A stretch of 64,000 nucleotides of DNA, taken from NCBI RefSeq assembly GCF_021341785.1, contig NZ_JAJTTF010000001.1, positions 453,493 through 517,492 on the forward strand. Reading direction: 5' to 3'. The notes under the pieces are model-generated. The model saw nothing but the letters and a program-made list of their open reading frames with translations. It was not told the DNA's origin and made no database searches. This DNA is from Microbacterium sp. Au-Mic1 (lineage in GTDB: Bacteria; Actinomycetota; Actinomycetes; Actinomycetales; Microbacteriaceae). The position numbers and the translations under genes were made by a program. Each line of letters opens with the position of its first letter. Within the stretch, counting starts at the first letter, position 1. Shown one piece after another: positions 6,942 to 14,908 of the stretch.

Positions 6942-8627
6942 TCAGCCGACCTGGAACACGCTGCGCAGCGTGTCGAGCCCGACCCCGCCCATGTCGAGGG
7001 CCCGCTTGTGGAACGCCTTGATGTCGAAGGCGTCGCCCTCGCGCTCCTTGACCGCGTCGCGCACCTGCTCCCAGATGCGCTGGCCGACCTTGTAGGACGG
7101 CGCCTGCCCCGGCCAGCCGAGGTAGCGGTTCACCTCGAACTGGCGGAACTCGTCGGACATGTTCACGTTGCGGCGCATCATGTCGAGCGCGTAGTCGTGG
7201 TCCCAGACGCCCTCGCCATCCAGGCGCGGCTTGCCGAGGTGCACGCCGATGTCGAGCACCACGCGCAGCGCGCGCATGCGCTGCCCGTCCAGCATGCCGA
7301 GCCGGTCGGCGGGGTCGTCGAGATAGCCGAGCTGCTCCATGAGGCGCTCGGCGTAGAGCGCCCAGCCCTCCGCGTGACCGGAGGTGCCGGCGAGCACGCG
7401 ACGCCAGGTGTTCAGCTCTGCCCGGTTGTACGTGGCCTGGGCGATCTGCAGGTGGTGCCCGGGAACGCCCTCGTGGTACACGGTCGTCAGCTCGCGCCAG
7501 GTGTCGAACTCCGTCACGCCCTCCGGCACCGACCACCACATGCGCCCGGGGCGGGAGAAGTCATCGGTCGGGCCGGTGTAGTAGATCCCGCCCTCCTGCG
7601 TCGGTGCGATCATGCACTCGAGTTCGCGGATCTGCTCCGGGATGTCGAAGTGCGAGGCGCCGAGCTCGGCGATCGCCCGGTCGCTGGTCTCCTGCATCCA
7701 GCGCTGCAAGGCGTCGGTGCCGACGAGCTTGCGCGCGGAGTCGGCCTCCAGGTGGGCGACGGCCTCCTCGACGGTGGATCCGGGGAGGATCTCATTCGCG
7801 ATCGCGGTCTGCTCGGCCACCATGCGGGCGAGCTCTTCGCGACCCCACTCGTAGGTCTCGTCGATGTCGATCGTCGCGCCGAGGAAGCGGCGAGAGGCCA
7901 GGGCGTACAGCTCGCGCCCCACTGCGTCCTGCTCCCCGGCGACGGGTGCGAGCTCGGCGCTGAGGAACGTGCGCAGGCCGTCATAGGCGACGCGGGCGGC
8001 CGCGGACCGATCGGCGAGGTCGCGGGCGAGGCTTGCGGGCAGCTGCCCTTCGTCGGTCGAGGCGTCGGCGACGAACGCGGCGAAGAAGCCGTCGTCCGCG
8101 GTGTACCGCGCGATCTGCGTGGCGACTTCGACGACCTGACGCCGGGCGGGCACGACGCCGTTCGCGATGCCTTCACGAAGCGTCTCGACATACCCGTCCA
8201 GCGCGGCCGGGATCGCGCCGAGGCGCTCGGCGATGACGCTCCAGTCATCGGCGGTCGCGGTGGGCATGAGGTCGAAGGCCTGGCGGACGTCCTGAGCGGC
8301 GGAGGCGATGACGTTCAGGTCGCGCAAGTGCCACTGGGCGTCGTGCTGCTCGATCGAGAGACGAAGCTCGGCGGAGAGATCCGTCTTGGTGACCCGGTCG
8401 ATCTCGTCGACGGGCTCCTGCGCGTCGAGCTCGGCCAGAACCCGGCGCGTCTCGGCGATCGCATGCTCGTGCCCTGCCGGGCTGAAGTCGTCGAGGCGTC
8501 CGTTGACCTCGTTGCGGCCGATGTAGGTGCCGAGGATGGGCGAGAGCTCGGTCAGGGTGTCGACCCAGCCCTCCGCGATCTGATCGATGGTGGACGGCCT
8601 GCGCGTCGTGGGCTGCTCTGCGGTCAT
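6942..8627 (-). CDS. DUF885 family protein, metallopeptidase-like
   Basis: 561 aa. The family hallmark HEGVPGHHLQ lies at about residues 385-394, with the two histidines and glutamate of a HExxH-like zinc site; LAGTSGHAEGWALYAERLM follows and would supply the next ligand. The rest is mostly alpha-helical with no signal peptide, so it is probably cytoplasmic. DUF885 members resemble carboxypeptidase-like metallopeptidases, but substrates are not settled. The ATG is six bases from a TAGGCT -10, indicating a leaderless transcript. Confidence 0.85.
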   Translation of the reverse strand: MTAEQPTTRRPSTIDQIAEGWVDTLTELSPILGTYIGRNEVNGRLDDFSPAGHEHAIAETRRVLAELDAQEPVDEIDRVTKTDLSAELRLSIEQHDAQWHLRDLNVIASAAQDVRQAFDLMPTATADDWSVIAERLGAIPAALDGYVETLREGIANGVVPARRQVVEVATQIARYTADDGFFAAFVADASTDEGQLPASLARDLADRSAAARVAYDGLRTFLSAELAPVAGEQDAVGRELYALASRRFLGATIDIDETYEWGREELARMVAEQTAIANEILPGSTVEEAVAHLEADSARKLVGTDALQRWMQETSDRAIAELGASHFDIPEQIRELECMIAPTQEGGIYYTGPTDDFSRPGRMWWSVPEGVTEFDTWRELTTVYHEGVPGHHLQIAQATYNRAELNTWRRVLAGTSGHAEGWALYAERLMEQLGYLDDPADRLGMLDGQRMRALRVVLDIGVHLGKPRLDGEGVWDHDYALDMMRRNVNMSDEFRQFEVNRYLGWPGQAPSYKVGQRIWEQVRDAVKEREGDAFDIKAFHKRALDMGGVGLDTLRSVFQVG

Positions 8628-8633
8628 CCCTTG

Positions 8634-8639
8634 AGCCTA
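8634..8639 (-). promoter_or_regulatory. Leaderless -10 element (TAGGCT) of the DUF885 gene
   Basis: TAGGCT, then CAAGGG, then ATG at 8627. The same arrangement is seen before several other genes of this window. Confidence 0.55.
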
Positions 8640-8643
8640 TCCA

Positions 8644-8711
8644 CGGAACGGGCTCCGCTCCACGGAACGACGCGGCCTGAGGGCCCGCGTCGTGGAGAGG
8701 CTCCCGTTCCG
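8644..8711 (-). terminator. Long nested hairpin ending the polA transcript
   Basis: The outer arms CGGAACGGG (8644-8652) and CCCGTTCCG (8703-8711) pair perfectly and enclose a second strong stem built on CCACG...CGCGTCGTGG. It lies just past the polA stop and overlaps the space in front of the DUF885 promoter. Confidence 0.6.
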
Positions 8712-8721
8712 CGGCGTTGCG

Positions 8722-11373
8722 TCAGTGCGCGGCTTCGTTCCAGTCGCCGCCGCGACCGACCTGCACGTCCAGAGGCACGGAGAGGTCCGCCGCGCCGCCC
8801 ATGCGCTCGCGCACGATGCGCTCGGTGGCGTCCCATTCGCCGGGCGCCACCTCGACGACGAGTTCGTCGTGGATCTGCAGCAGCACCCGCGAGGCGAGGC
8901 CGGCCTCGAGCAGGTCGGCGTGGATGCGGAACAGCGCGACCTTCATGATGTCTGCCGCACTGCCCTGGATCGGAGCGTTGAGCGCGGCGCGTTCGGCGTT
9001 CTCACGGAGCACACGGTTCGGGCTGACGAGATCGGGGAACGGTCGCCGTCGCCCGAAGATCGTCTCGGTGTAACCGACCTCCTTCGCGGCCAGCACCGAG
9101 GCGCGCAGGTAGTCGCGGACGGCGCCGAAGCGGGCGAAGTACTCCATCATGAGCTGCTTCGCCTCGGACTGCTCGATGCGCAGCTGCTTGGACAGGCCGA
9201 AGGCGCTGAGGCCGTACACCAGACCGTAGGACATGGCCTTGACCTTCGTGCGCATGGCCGGCGTGACCTCTGCGGGATCCACGCCGAACACGCGCGCACC
9301 CACGAAACGGTGCAGGTCCTCGCCCGAGTTGAAGGCCTCGATGAGGCCCTCGTCGCCGGACAGGTGCGCCATGATGCGCATCTCGATCTGGGAGTAGTCC
9401 GCGGTCAGGAGCGTCTCGTAGCCCTCGCCGACCTGGAACGCGCTGCGGATCCGCCGTGACTCCTCGGTGCGCACCGGGATGTTCTGCAGGTTGGGGTCGG
9501 TGCTGCTGAGGCGCCCGGTCTGGCTGCCGGTCTGCACGTAGGTCGTGTGGATGCGGTGATCATCGCGGACCGCCCCGCCCTTGCCGATCGCGCTGTCGAG
9601 CGACTCGATGATCTGCCGGAGCTTCGTGGCCTCGCGGTGCTGCAGCAGCAGGTCGAGGAACGGATGCGGGTTGCTCTCCTGCAGATCGGCGAGCACGGCG
9701 GCGTCGGTCGAGTATCCGGTCTTGGTCTTGCGCGTCTTCGGCAGCTCCAGCTGCTCGAACAGCACCTCCTGCAGCTGCTTGGGCGAACCGAGATTCACCT
9801 CGCGGTCGATGATCGCGAAGGACTCCTCGGCGATGCGGGCCGCGCGATCCCCCAGCTCCTGCGAGAAGCCGGAGAGGATCTCGTGCGAGACCGCGACGCC
9901 CGCGAGCTCCATGTCGGCGAGCGTGATGAGGGTCGGCAGCTCGATCTCGCGGAGCACTCGGTCGACGCTTTCCGGCACGTCCGCGCGGAGGGCGGTGGCG
10001 ACGCGCGCGGTGAACCAGGCGAGCTGTGCGGGTGAGGCCCCCTCGGTCTCCGGCACCAGCTGGCTCGGATCCGCCTCGGGCAGCTTCTCGCCCAGGTAGC
10101 GGTCGACGAGGTCGGCGAGCGTCTTGTCGGGGTAGCTGGGGCGCAGCAGCCAGCCAGCGAGGTTCGTGTCGTAGGACAGTCCGCCTACGCGCACGCCTGC
10201 GGTGTGCAGCGCCTTCACCTGCGGCTTCGCGTCGTGGAAGATCTTCGCCGCATCGGAGGAGAGCCAATCGGCAAGGGCGTCCTGCACCGGCGACGACCAG
10301 GAGAGCTCCACGAGATCATCGCCGTGCGCGAGCCCGACCCGCTGCGGCAGGCCGGCGGACGTGGTCACCGTGACCGCGACCTCGCCGGTGGCCGTGGCGA
10401 GCCACGCGGCGACGCCTTCGGCGGAGAGCTCGGCGGCACCCGGCACGGCGACGCCGGCAGCGGCCTCCTCCGCGGGCGCATCCTCGCCGACCGCCTCGAA
10501 GACGCGGGGCAGCAGGGTGCGGAACTCCAGACGCGCGAAGATGTCGCGCACCGCTTGCGCGTCGATCGGACGCGTCTCGAGATCGGCGGGCCCGACGGGG
10601 AGCTCGACGTCCTGAAGCAGACGGTTCAACCGGCGGTTGCGGCGCACGTCCTCGATGTGCTCGCGCAGGTTGCCGCCCACCACGCCCTTGATCTCGCCCG
10701 CGCGCTCGAGCAGCTCATCGAGCGACCCGAACTGCGTGAGCCACTTGACGGCGGTCTTCTCGCCGACCTTGGGCACGCCGGGCAGGTTGTCGCTCGTCTC
10801 ACCCACGAGCGCGGCGATGTCCGGGTACTGCTCCGGGCGCACGCCGTAGCGCTCCTGCACGGCGATCGGGTCGTAGCGCTTGAGCTGCGACACGCCCTGC
10901 ACGTTGGGATAGAGCAGCGTGACCTCGTCGTTCACGAGCTGAATGGTGTCGCGATCGCCCGAGACGACGAGGACGTCGAAGCCCTGGGCCGATCCCTGCG
11001 CGGCGAGCGTCGCGAGGATGTCGTCGGCCTCGATGCCCTCCTTCGTGAGCACCGGGATCGACATCGCCGCGAGGCAGTCCTGGAGCAGCGGGATCTGCCC
11101 GCGGAACTCCGACGGTGTCTCCGAGCGGGTCGCCTTGTACTCCGGGTACTCGTCGGTGCGGAACGAGTGCCTCGACGTGTCGAAGGCGATCGCCATGTGC
11201 GTGGGACGCTCCGCCTTGATGAGGTTCACCAGCATCGACAGGAAGCCGTAGATGGCGTTCGTGTGCTGGTTGTCCTTGGTGGTGAAGTTCTCCACCGGAA
11301 GGGCGAAGAACGCCCGGTATGCGAGCGAATGGCCGTCGACGACCATGAGGGTAGGCTTTGCGGAGTCCGTCAC
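8722..11373 (-). CDS. polA: DNA polymerase I
   Basis: 883 aa, the usual actinobacterial size. An N-terminal 5'-nuclease domain (MVVDGHSLAYRAFFAL, VSGDRDTIQLV, LVGETSDNLPGVPKVGEKTA) occupies about residues 1-300. A middle exonuclease-like domain follows, but the 3'-5' proofreading carboxylates are not evident (the DxE region reads VTVTTSAGLP). The C-terminal polymerase has motif A LTADYSQIEMR, the O-helix KAMSYGLVYGLSAFGL and motif C QIHDELV. It should act in Okazaki-fragment processing and repair. It starts with GTG six bases after a TAGGCT -10, so it is probably leaderless. It is divergent from the thioesterase gene, with a 49-base gap. Confidence 0.97.
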   Translation of the reverse strand: MTDSAKPTLMVVDGHSLAYRAFFALPVENFTTKDNQHTNAIYGFLSMLVNLIKAERPTHMAIAFDTSRHSFRTDEYPEYKATRSETPSEFRGQIPLLQDCLAAMSIPVLTKEGIEADDILATLAAQGSAQGFDVLVVSGDRDTIQLVNDEVTLLYPNVQGVSQLKRYDPIAVQERYGVRPEQYPDIAALVGETSDNLPGVPKVGEKTAVKWLTQFGSLDELLERAGEIKGVVGGNLREHIEDVRRNRRLNRLLQDVELPVGPADLETRPIDAQAVRDIFARLEFRTLLPRVFEAVGEDAPAEEAAAGVAVPGAAELSAEGVAAWLATATGEVAVTVTTSAGLPQRVGLAHGDDLVELSWSSPVQDALADWLSSDAAKIFHDAKPQVKALHTAGVRVGGLSYDTNLAGWLLRPSYPDKTLADLVDRYLGEKLPEADPSQLVPETEGASPAQLAWFTARVATALRADVPESVDRVLREIELPTLITLADMELAGVAVSHEILSGFSQELGDRAARIAEESFAIIDREVNLGSPKQLQEVLFEQLELPKTRKTKTGYSTDAAVLADLQESNPHPFLDLLLQHREATKLRQIIESLDSAIGKGGAVRDDHRIHTTYVQTGSQTGRLSSTDPNLQNIPVRTEESRRIRSAFQVGEGYETLLTADYSQIEMRIMAHLSGDEGLIEAFNSGEDLHRFVGARVFGVDPAEVTPAMRTKVKAMSYGLVYGLSAFGLSKQLRIEQSEAKQLMMEYFARFGAVRDYLRASVLAAKEVGYTETIFGRRRPFPDLVSPNRVLRENAERAALNAPIQGSAADIMKVALFRIHADLLEAGLASRVLLQIHDELVVEVAPGEWDATERIVRERMGGAADLSVPLDVQVGRGGDWNEAAH

Positions 11374-11379
11374 GACTTC

Positions 11380-11385
11380 AGCCTA
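11380..11385 (-). promoter_or_regulatory. Leaderless -10 element (TAGGCT) of polA
   Basis: TAGGCT, then GAAGTC, then the GTG start at 11373. This fixes the polA start and implies an mRNA with no 5' leader. Confidence 0.6.
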
Positions 11386-11422
11386 ACGACCCCTGCGGAC
11401 ATCGAAATCGAGGAGGATCCGC

Positions 11423-11866
11423 GTGAGCGATCAGGCCGAGGCGAGCACCACTCGGATGAGCACCGGACTGGACTGGGCCACGGAGCGGGGCATGGGCGCG
11501 CTGGCCGAGAAGATGGGCCTGAGCTGGGTCGAGTTCTCGGTGGACCGGTGCGTCGCCACGATGCCCGTCGAGGGCAACACGCAGCCCGTCGGGCTCATGC
11601 ACGGCGGCGCCTACGTGGTGCTCGGCGAATCCCTGGGATCGATGGCCGCGAACCTGCACGCCGGCCCCGGGCGACTCGCCGTGGGCGTCGACATCAACGC
11701 CACGCACACCCGTTCGGCCACCACCGGCATGGTCACGGGCGTCTGCACGCCGGTGCACCTGGGCCGCAGCATCACCGTGCACGAGATCGTCGTGAGCGAC
11801 GATCAGGGCCGGCGCTGCTCCACGATCCGGATCACGAACATGATCAAGGACCTTCCCGGCGCCTGA
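11423..11866 (+). CDS. PaaI-type hotdog thioesterase
   Basis: 147 aa from a GTG with GAGGAGG upstream. The hotdog-fold signature GLMHGGAYVVLGESLGSMAA contains the HGG turn and the active-site Glu of the YdiI/EntH-like acyl-CoA thioesterases. DINATHTRSA and MVTGVCTPVHLGR complete the fold. It hydrolyses an acyl- or aroyl-CoA; which one is not visible from context. Divergent from polA; its stop is four bases from the convergent GNAT gene. Confidence 0.87.
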   Translation: MSDQAEASTTRMSTGLDWATERGMGALAEKMGLSWVEFSVDRCVATMPVEGNTQPVGLMHGGAYVVLGESLGSMAANLHAGPGRLAVGVDINATHTRSATTGMVTGVCTPVHLGRSITVHEIVVSDDQGRRCSTIRITNMIKDLPGA

Positions 11867-11870
11867 TCGC

Positions 11871-12422
11871 TCAGGGTCTGCGATCCGGAGCGTCTTCCAG
11901 GATCCGCTGGAACAGCAGGTGGTCCTGCCACTCGCCTGCGATGCGCAGGTAGCGGGGTGCACGGCCGATCTCGGTGAACCCGGTCGCCCGCAGCACTCGC
12001 TGCGAGGCCTCGTTGTGCACGAGCGTGGCCGCCTGCACCCGGTGCAGTCCGAGGTCGTCGCGGGCGAGCGCGCAGACCGCGGAGACCGCGCCGCGCATGA
12101 CGCCGCGGCCCGTCAGATCCTTGTCGACCCAATAGCCCAAGTGCGCGCTCCAGAACGCGCCGCGCACGATGTCGCTGAGGTTCACCCGTCCCACGATGCG
12201 ACGGCGACCGTCTTCGAGCACATAGGCGGCGCTGCGCCCGTCGGCCACGCCGCGCAGGGATTCTCGGACGAACTCGTCCTGGCGCGCCGCGCTGAAGAAC
12301 TCTTCCGAACGGAGCGGCTCCCACCGGGCGAGATGCTCGCGGTTGCGGGTGTACGCCGCGGCGAGTTGCGCGCCGTCGCCGTCGAGAAGCGGGCGGAGCA
12401 GGATCCCGTGCCCGAGATCCAC
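11871..12422 (-). CDS. GNAT N-acetyltransferase, RimJ/RimL-like
   Basis: 183 aa. The Acetyltransf_3 pattern is visible: LRPLLDGDG at the start, HLGYWVDKDLTGRGVMRGAV for the acetyl-CoA loop (Q/R-x-x-G variant) and HRVQAATLVHNEASQRVLRA followed by TGFTEIG. Such enzymes acetylate the alpha-amino group of a protein or a small amine. It is three bases downstream of the ANTAR regulator and probably co-transcribed with it. Confidence 0.85.
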   Translation of the reverse strand: MDLGHGILLRPLLDGDGAQLAAAYTRNREHLARWEPLRSEEFFSAARQDEFVRESLRGVADGRSAAYVLEDGRRRIVGRVNLSDIVRGAFWSAHLGYWVDKDLTGRGVMRGAVSAVCALARDDLGLHRVQAATLVHNEASQRVLRATGFTEIGRAPRYLRIAGEWQDHLLFQRILEDAPDRRP

Positions 12423-12425
12423 GCT

Positions 12426-13043
12426 CTATTTCTTGGGGGCGAGCTGCTCGATGATGGCCTTCGCCACGTCCTGCATGGTCAGGCGACGGTCCATCGACGC
12501 CTTCTGGATCCAGCGGAACGCCTCGGGCTCGCTGAGGCCCATCTTCTCGTTCAGCAGGCCCTTTGCCCGGTCGACGAGCTTGCGGGTCTCGAAGCGCTCG
12601 ACCATGTCGGCGACCTCGGCCTCGAGCGTGATGATCTGCTCGTGGCGGGCCAGGGCGATCTCGATCGCCGGGAGGAGGTCGTTCGGCGTGAACGGCTTGA
12701 CGACGTAGGCCAGGGCGCCGGCCTCGCTCGCTCGCTCGACGAGCTCCTTCTGGCTGAACGCGGTGAGCAGCACGACTGGGGCGATGTTGCCCTTGTGCAG
12801 CTTCTCCGCGGCGCTGATGCCGTCAAGCTGCGGCATCTTCACATCCATGATGACCAGGTCGGGGCGCAGCTCCGTGGCCAGCTGGACCGCGGTCTCTCCG
12901 TCTCCGGCCTCGCCGACGACGTCGAAGCCGTTGTCGCGGAGGATCTCGACGATGTCGAGGCGGATCAGCGACTCGTCCTCGGCGACGACCACGCGTCGCG
13001 GAGCGGACGAGGCGGGCTGCTCAGGCTGCTGCTCTTCAGTCAC
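12426..13043 (-). CDS. pdtaR: ANTAR-domain response regulator (PdtaR type)
   Basis: 205 aa. Receiver domain at residues 17-130 with the acidic pair ED, phosphoacceptor Asp67 in LVIMDVKMP, switch Thr in LLTAFS and Lys in YVVKPF. A short coiled segment leads to the C-terminal ANTAR RNA-binding domain at about residues 140-200 (AKGLLNEKMGLSEPEAFRWI). In mycobacteria the PdtaS/PdtaR pair uses ANTAR to act on nascent RNA as an antiterminator. The kinase is not in this window. Starts at a GTG six bases from a TAGGAT -10. Confidence 0.92.
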   Translation of the reverse strand: MTEEQQPEQPASSAPRRVVVAEDESLIRLDIVEILRDNGFDVVGEAGDGETAVQLATELRPDLVIMDVKMPQLDGISAAEKLHKGNIAPVVLLTAFSQKELVERASEAGALAYVVKPFTPNDLLPAIEIALARHEQIITLEAEVADMVERFETRKLVDRAKGLLNEKMGLSEPEAFRWIQKASMDRRLTMQDVAKAIIEQLAPKK

Positions 13044-13049
13044 GGATCC

Positions 13050-13055
13050 ATCCTA
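13050..13055 (-). promoter_or_regulatory. Leaderless -10 element (TAGGAT) of the ANTAR regulator
   Basis: TAGGAT, then GGATCC, then the GTG at 13043, six bases, as in the other leaderless starts here. Confidence 0.55.
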
Positions 13056-13086
13056 CTGGACGGGAGTTTCGGTTCTTGTGAACCCC

Positions 13087-13108
13087 TGGTGCCGGCGGTG
13101 GGACTCGA
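13087..13108 (-). repeat. Duplicate of the tRNA-Leu 3' end
   Basis: 22 bases identical to 13246-13267, i.e. the CCA end, 3' acceptor strand and part of the T-arm of the tRNA-Leu 159 bp away. Beyond the identity the copy closes into a perfect 22-bp palindrome (13096-13117, centred between 13106 and 13107) instead of a T-arm. It is not a functional tRNA: D- and anticodon arms are absent. Confidence 0.8.
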
Positions 13109-13123
13109 GTCCCACCGGGCCTT

Positions 13124-13153
13124 CTCCGTACGTCGCATACGCGACGCACGGAG
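13124..13153 (-). terminator. Hairpin in the tRNA-Leu/pdtaR spacer
   Basis: 13-bp stem with one G-U or A-C pair (CTCCGTACGTCGC with GCGACGCACGGAG) and loop ATAC. One of a row of hairpins between the tRNA gene and the regulator; it could process or terminate the tRNA transcript. Confidence 0.45.
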
Positions 13154-13163
13154 CCTCCGGCCG

Positions 13164-13192
13164 GTGGGGCCCTGGGGCTCGAGGTGCCCCAC
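13164..13192 (-). terminator. Second hairpin in the tRNA-Leu/pdtaR spacer
   Basis: 7-bp stem GTGGGGC / GCCCCAC around a 15-base loop. Weaker than its neighbours. Confidence 0.35.
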
Positions 13193-13202
13193 ACCGAACC
13201 AG

Positions 13203-13246
13203 ATGGGCGTCGCGGAACGGCCTCGCGGCCGCCCCGCGACGCCCAT
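13203..13246 (-). terminator. Hairpin directly after tRNA-Leu
   Basis: 13-bp perfect stem ATGGGCGTCGCGG / CCGCGACGCCCAT with an 18-base GC-rich loop. It begins at the last base of the encoded CCA, so it is the likely terminator or processing signal of the tRNA transcript. Confidence 0.55.
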
Positions 13247-13331
13247 GGTGCCGGCGGTGGGACTCGAACCCACACACCCTTTCGGATAGAGCATTTTGAG
13301 TGCTCCGCGTCTGCCATTCCGCCACGCCGGC
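13246..13331 (-). tRNA. tRNA-Leu (anticodon CAA)
   Basis: 86 bases including an encoded CCA end. The seven-base acceptor stem GCCGGCG / CGCCGGC pairs fully, discriminator A. The anticodon stem GAGCA / TGCTC encloses loop CTCAAAA with anticodon CAA (13296-13298 on the plus strand), reading UUG. A long variable arm (TATCCGAAAGGGTG) marks a class II tRNA, and the T-arm is GTGGG-TTCGAGT-CCCAC. UUG is a rare leucine codon in such GC-rich genomes. Confidence 0.95.
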
Positions 13332-13364
13332 CCGGATCGACTGTAGCGCACCCGCGGATGCGCC

Positions 13365-13394
13365 GAGGGCCGGTCCCCGTGGGAACCGGCCCTC
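13365..13394 (-). terminator. Terminator hairpin after pyruvate kinase
   Basis: GAGGGCCGGTCCC pairs with GGGAACCGGCCCTC (one mismatch) around a short loop, 11 bases past the pyk stop on the minus strand. No U-tract. Confidence 0.6.
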
Positions 13395-13405
13395 GTGCGA
13401 TGCGG

Positions 13406-14851
13406 CTACTTGACCTGGTAGGCCGGCGCCGCGCCGTGAACGGTGTCTCCGACGCGATGGATGCGCAGGTCGTTCGTCGAACCGACGATCCCGGGAGGGG
13501 ATCCGGAGATGACCACGACCTTGTCGCCCACTTCGGCCAGGCCGGATCCGAGCAGGTGCTCGTCCACCTGGTGGAACATCATGTCGGTGTGCGGCACGAA
13601 GTTCACGAGGCTCGTGCGCACGCCCCACGTGACGGCCAGGCGACGTCGGATCGCCGGGTCCGGCGTGTACGCGAGCATCGGGATGCGCGAGCGGAGCCGG
13701 GACAGGCGGCGGGCCGAGTCGCCCGACTGCGTGAAGACGCACAGGAACTTGGCCTCGACGAACTCGGCGACCTCGAGGGCGGCGAGCGTGATGGCCCCGC
13801 CCTGCGTGCGCGGCTTCGTCGTCAGCGGATGGATCCGCTCGAGGCCGTGGTCCTCGGTGGACTCGATGATGCGCGCCATGGTCTCCACGACGATGATGGG
13901 GAACTCCCCCACGCTCGTCTCACCGGAGAGCATGACCGCGTCGGCGCCGTCGAGGACGGCGTTGGCGACGTCGGAGGTCTCGGCGCGCGTCGGAACCGGG
14001 CTGGAGATCATCGACTCGAGCATCTGCGTCGCGACGATGACCGGCTTCGCCATGCGACGAGCGAGCTCGACGGCCTGCTTCTGCACGATCGGCACGGCCT
14101 CCAGGGGCAGCTCGACCCCGAGGTCGCCGCGGGCGACCATGATGCCGTCGAACGCGTCGACGATGCTCTCGAGGTTGTCGACGGCCTGCGGCTTCTCGAT
14201 CTTCGCGATGACGGGGATCTTCACGCCCTCTTCGGCCATGATCTCGTGCACGCGAGTGACGTCGGTCGCATCGCGGACGAACGACAGCGCGATGAGGTCG
14301 GCGCCGATGCGCAGACCCCAGCGCAGGTCGTCCTCGTCCTTCTCGCTCAGCGCGGGGACGCTGACGGCCACGCCCGGCAGGTTGATGCCCTTGTTGTTGG
14401 ACACGGCGCCGGCGACCACGACGCGCGTGGTGACGACGGTCCCGTCGGTCTCCACGACCTCGACGCGGACCTTGCCATCGTCGATGAGGAGGAAGTCGCC
14501 GGGCTTGACGTCCTGCGGGAGGCCCTTGAAGGTGGTGCCGCAGATCTCCTTGTTGCCGAGGATGTCCTCGGTCGTGATCTTGAAGATGTCGCCGACCGCG
14601 AGCTCGTAGGGGCCGGCCTCGAACTTGCCGAGACGGATCTTCGGACCCTGCAGGTCGACGAGGACGGCGACCGCCCGCCCGGAGTCCTCCGCAGCGCGGC
14701 GCACGTTGGCGTAGTTGTTCTCGTGCACGGAGTAGTCCCCGTGGCTGAGGTTCAGTCGGGCGACGTCGACGCCCGCATCGATGAGGGCCCGCACCGTCTC
14801 ATACGTCGAGGTTGCGGGGCCGAGTGTGGCCACGATCTTGGCACGTCTCAA
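13406..14851 (-). CDS. pyk: Pyruvate kinase
   Basis: 481 aa. The N-terminal RRAKIVATLGPATS, LSHGDY, catalytic KIEKPQAV (Lys), MVARGDLGVELPLE metal site and the region VATQMLESM with MLSGETSVGEFP define the enzyme, which makes ATP and pyruvate from phosphoenolpyruvate. The start is TTG at 14851, preceded by GGAGA six bases upstream, an uncommon initiation codon. A strong hairpin follows the stop. No operon partner is obvious; gltD is 57 bases upstream on the same strand. Confidence 0.96.
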   Translation of the reverse strand: MRRAKIVATLGPATSTYETVRALIDAGVDVARLNLSHGDYSVHENNYANVRRAAEDSGRAVAVLVDLQGPKIRLGKFEAGPYELAVGDIFKITTEDILGNKEICGTTFKGLPQDVKPGDFLLIDDGKVRVEVVETDGTVVTTRVVVAGAVSNNKGINLPGVAVSVPALSEKDEDDLRWGLRIGADLIALSFVRDATDVTRVHEIMAEEGVKIPVIAKIEKPQAVDNLESIVDAFDGIMVARGDLGVELPLEAVPIVQKQAVELARRMAKPVIVATQMLESMISSPVPTRAETSDVANAVLDGADAVMLSGETSVGEFPIIVVETMARIIESTEDHGLERIHPLTTKPRTQGGAITLAALEVAEFVEAKFLCVFTQSGDSARRLSRLRSRIPMLAYTPDPAIRRRLAVTWGVRTSLVNFVPHTDMMFHQVDEHLLGSGLAEVGDKVVVISGSPPGIVGSTNDLRIHRVGDTVHGAAPAYQVK

Positions 14852-14908
14852 TGCGTTCTCCGATAAGTGTCAGGGGGATGGAATAGGGGCCACGCTGCCG
14901 GGCCCAGC

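Noticed and set aside
5824..7539. 571-codon version of the LLM oxidoreductase
   Set aside because: The extra N-terminal 227 residues are the shadow of the DUF885 gene; the ATG at 6858 has an excellent ribosome-binding site and is preceded by a terminator hairpin.
7008..8948. 646-codon open frame on the plus strand
   Set aside because: Antisense to the DUF885 gene and the end of polA; no motif.
13087..13120. Second tRNA gene
   Set aside because: Only the 3' acceptor and part of a T-arm are present; D-arm and anticodon arm are missing.
11919..13289. 456-codon plus-strand frame running across the GNAT and ANTAR genes into tRNA-Leu
   Set aside because: Overlaps a tRNA and two well-supported genes on the other strand.
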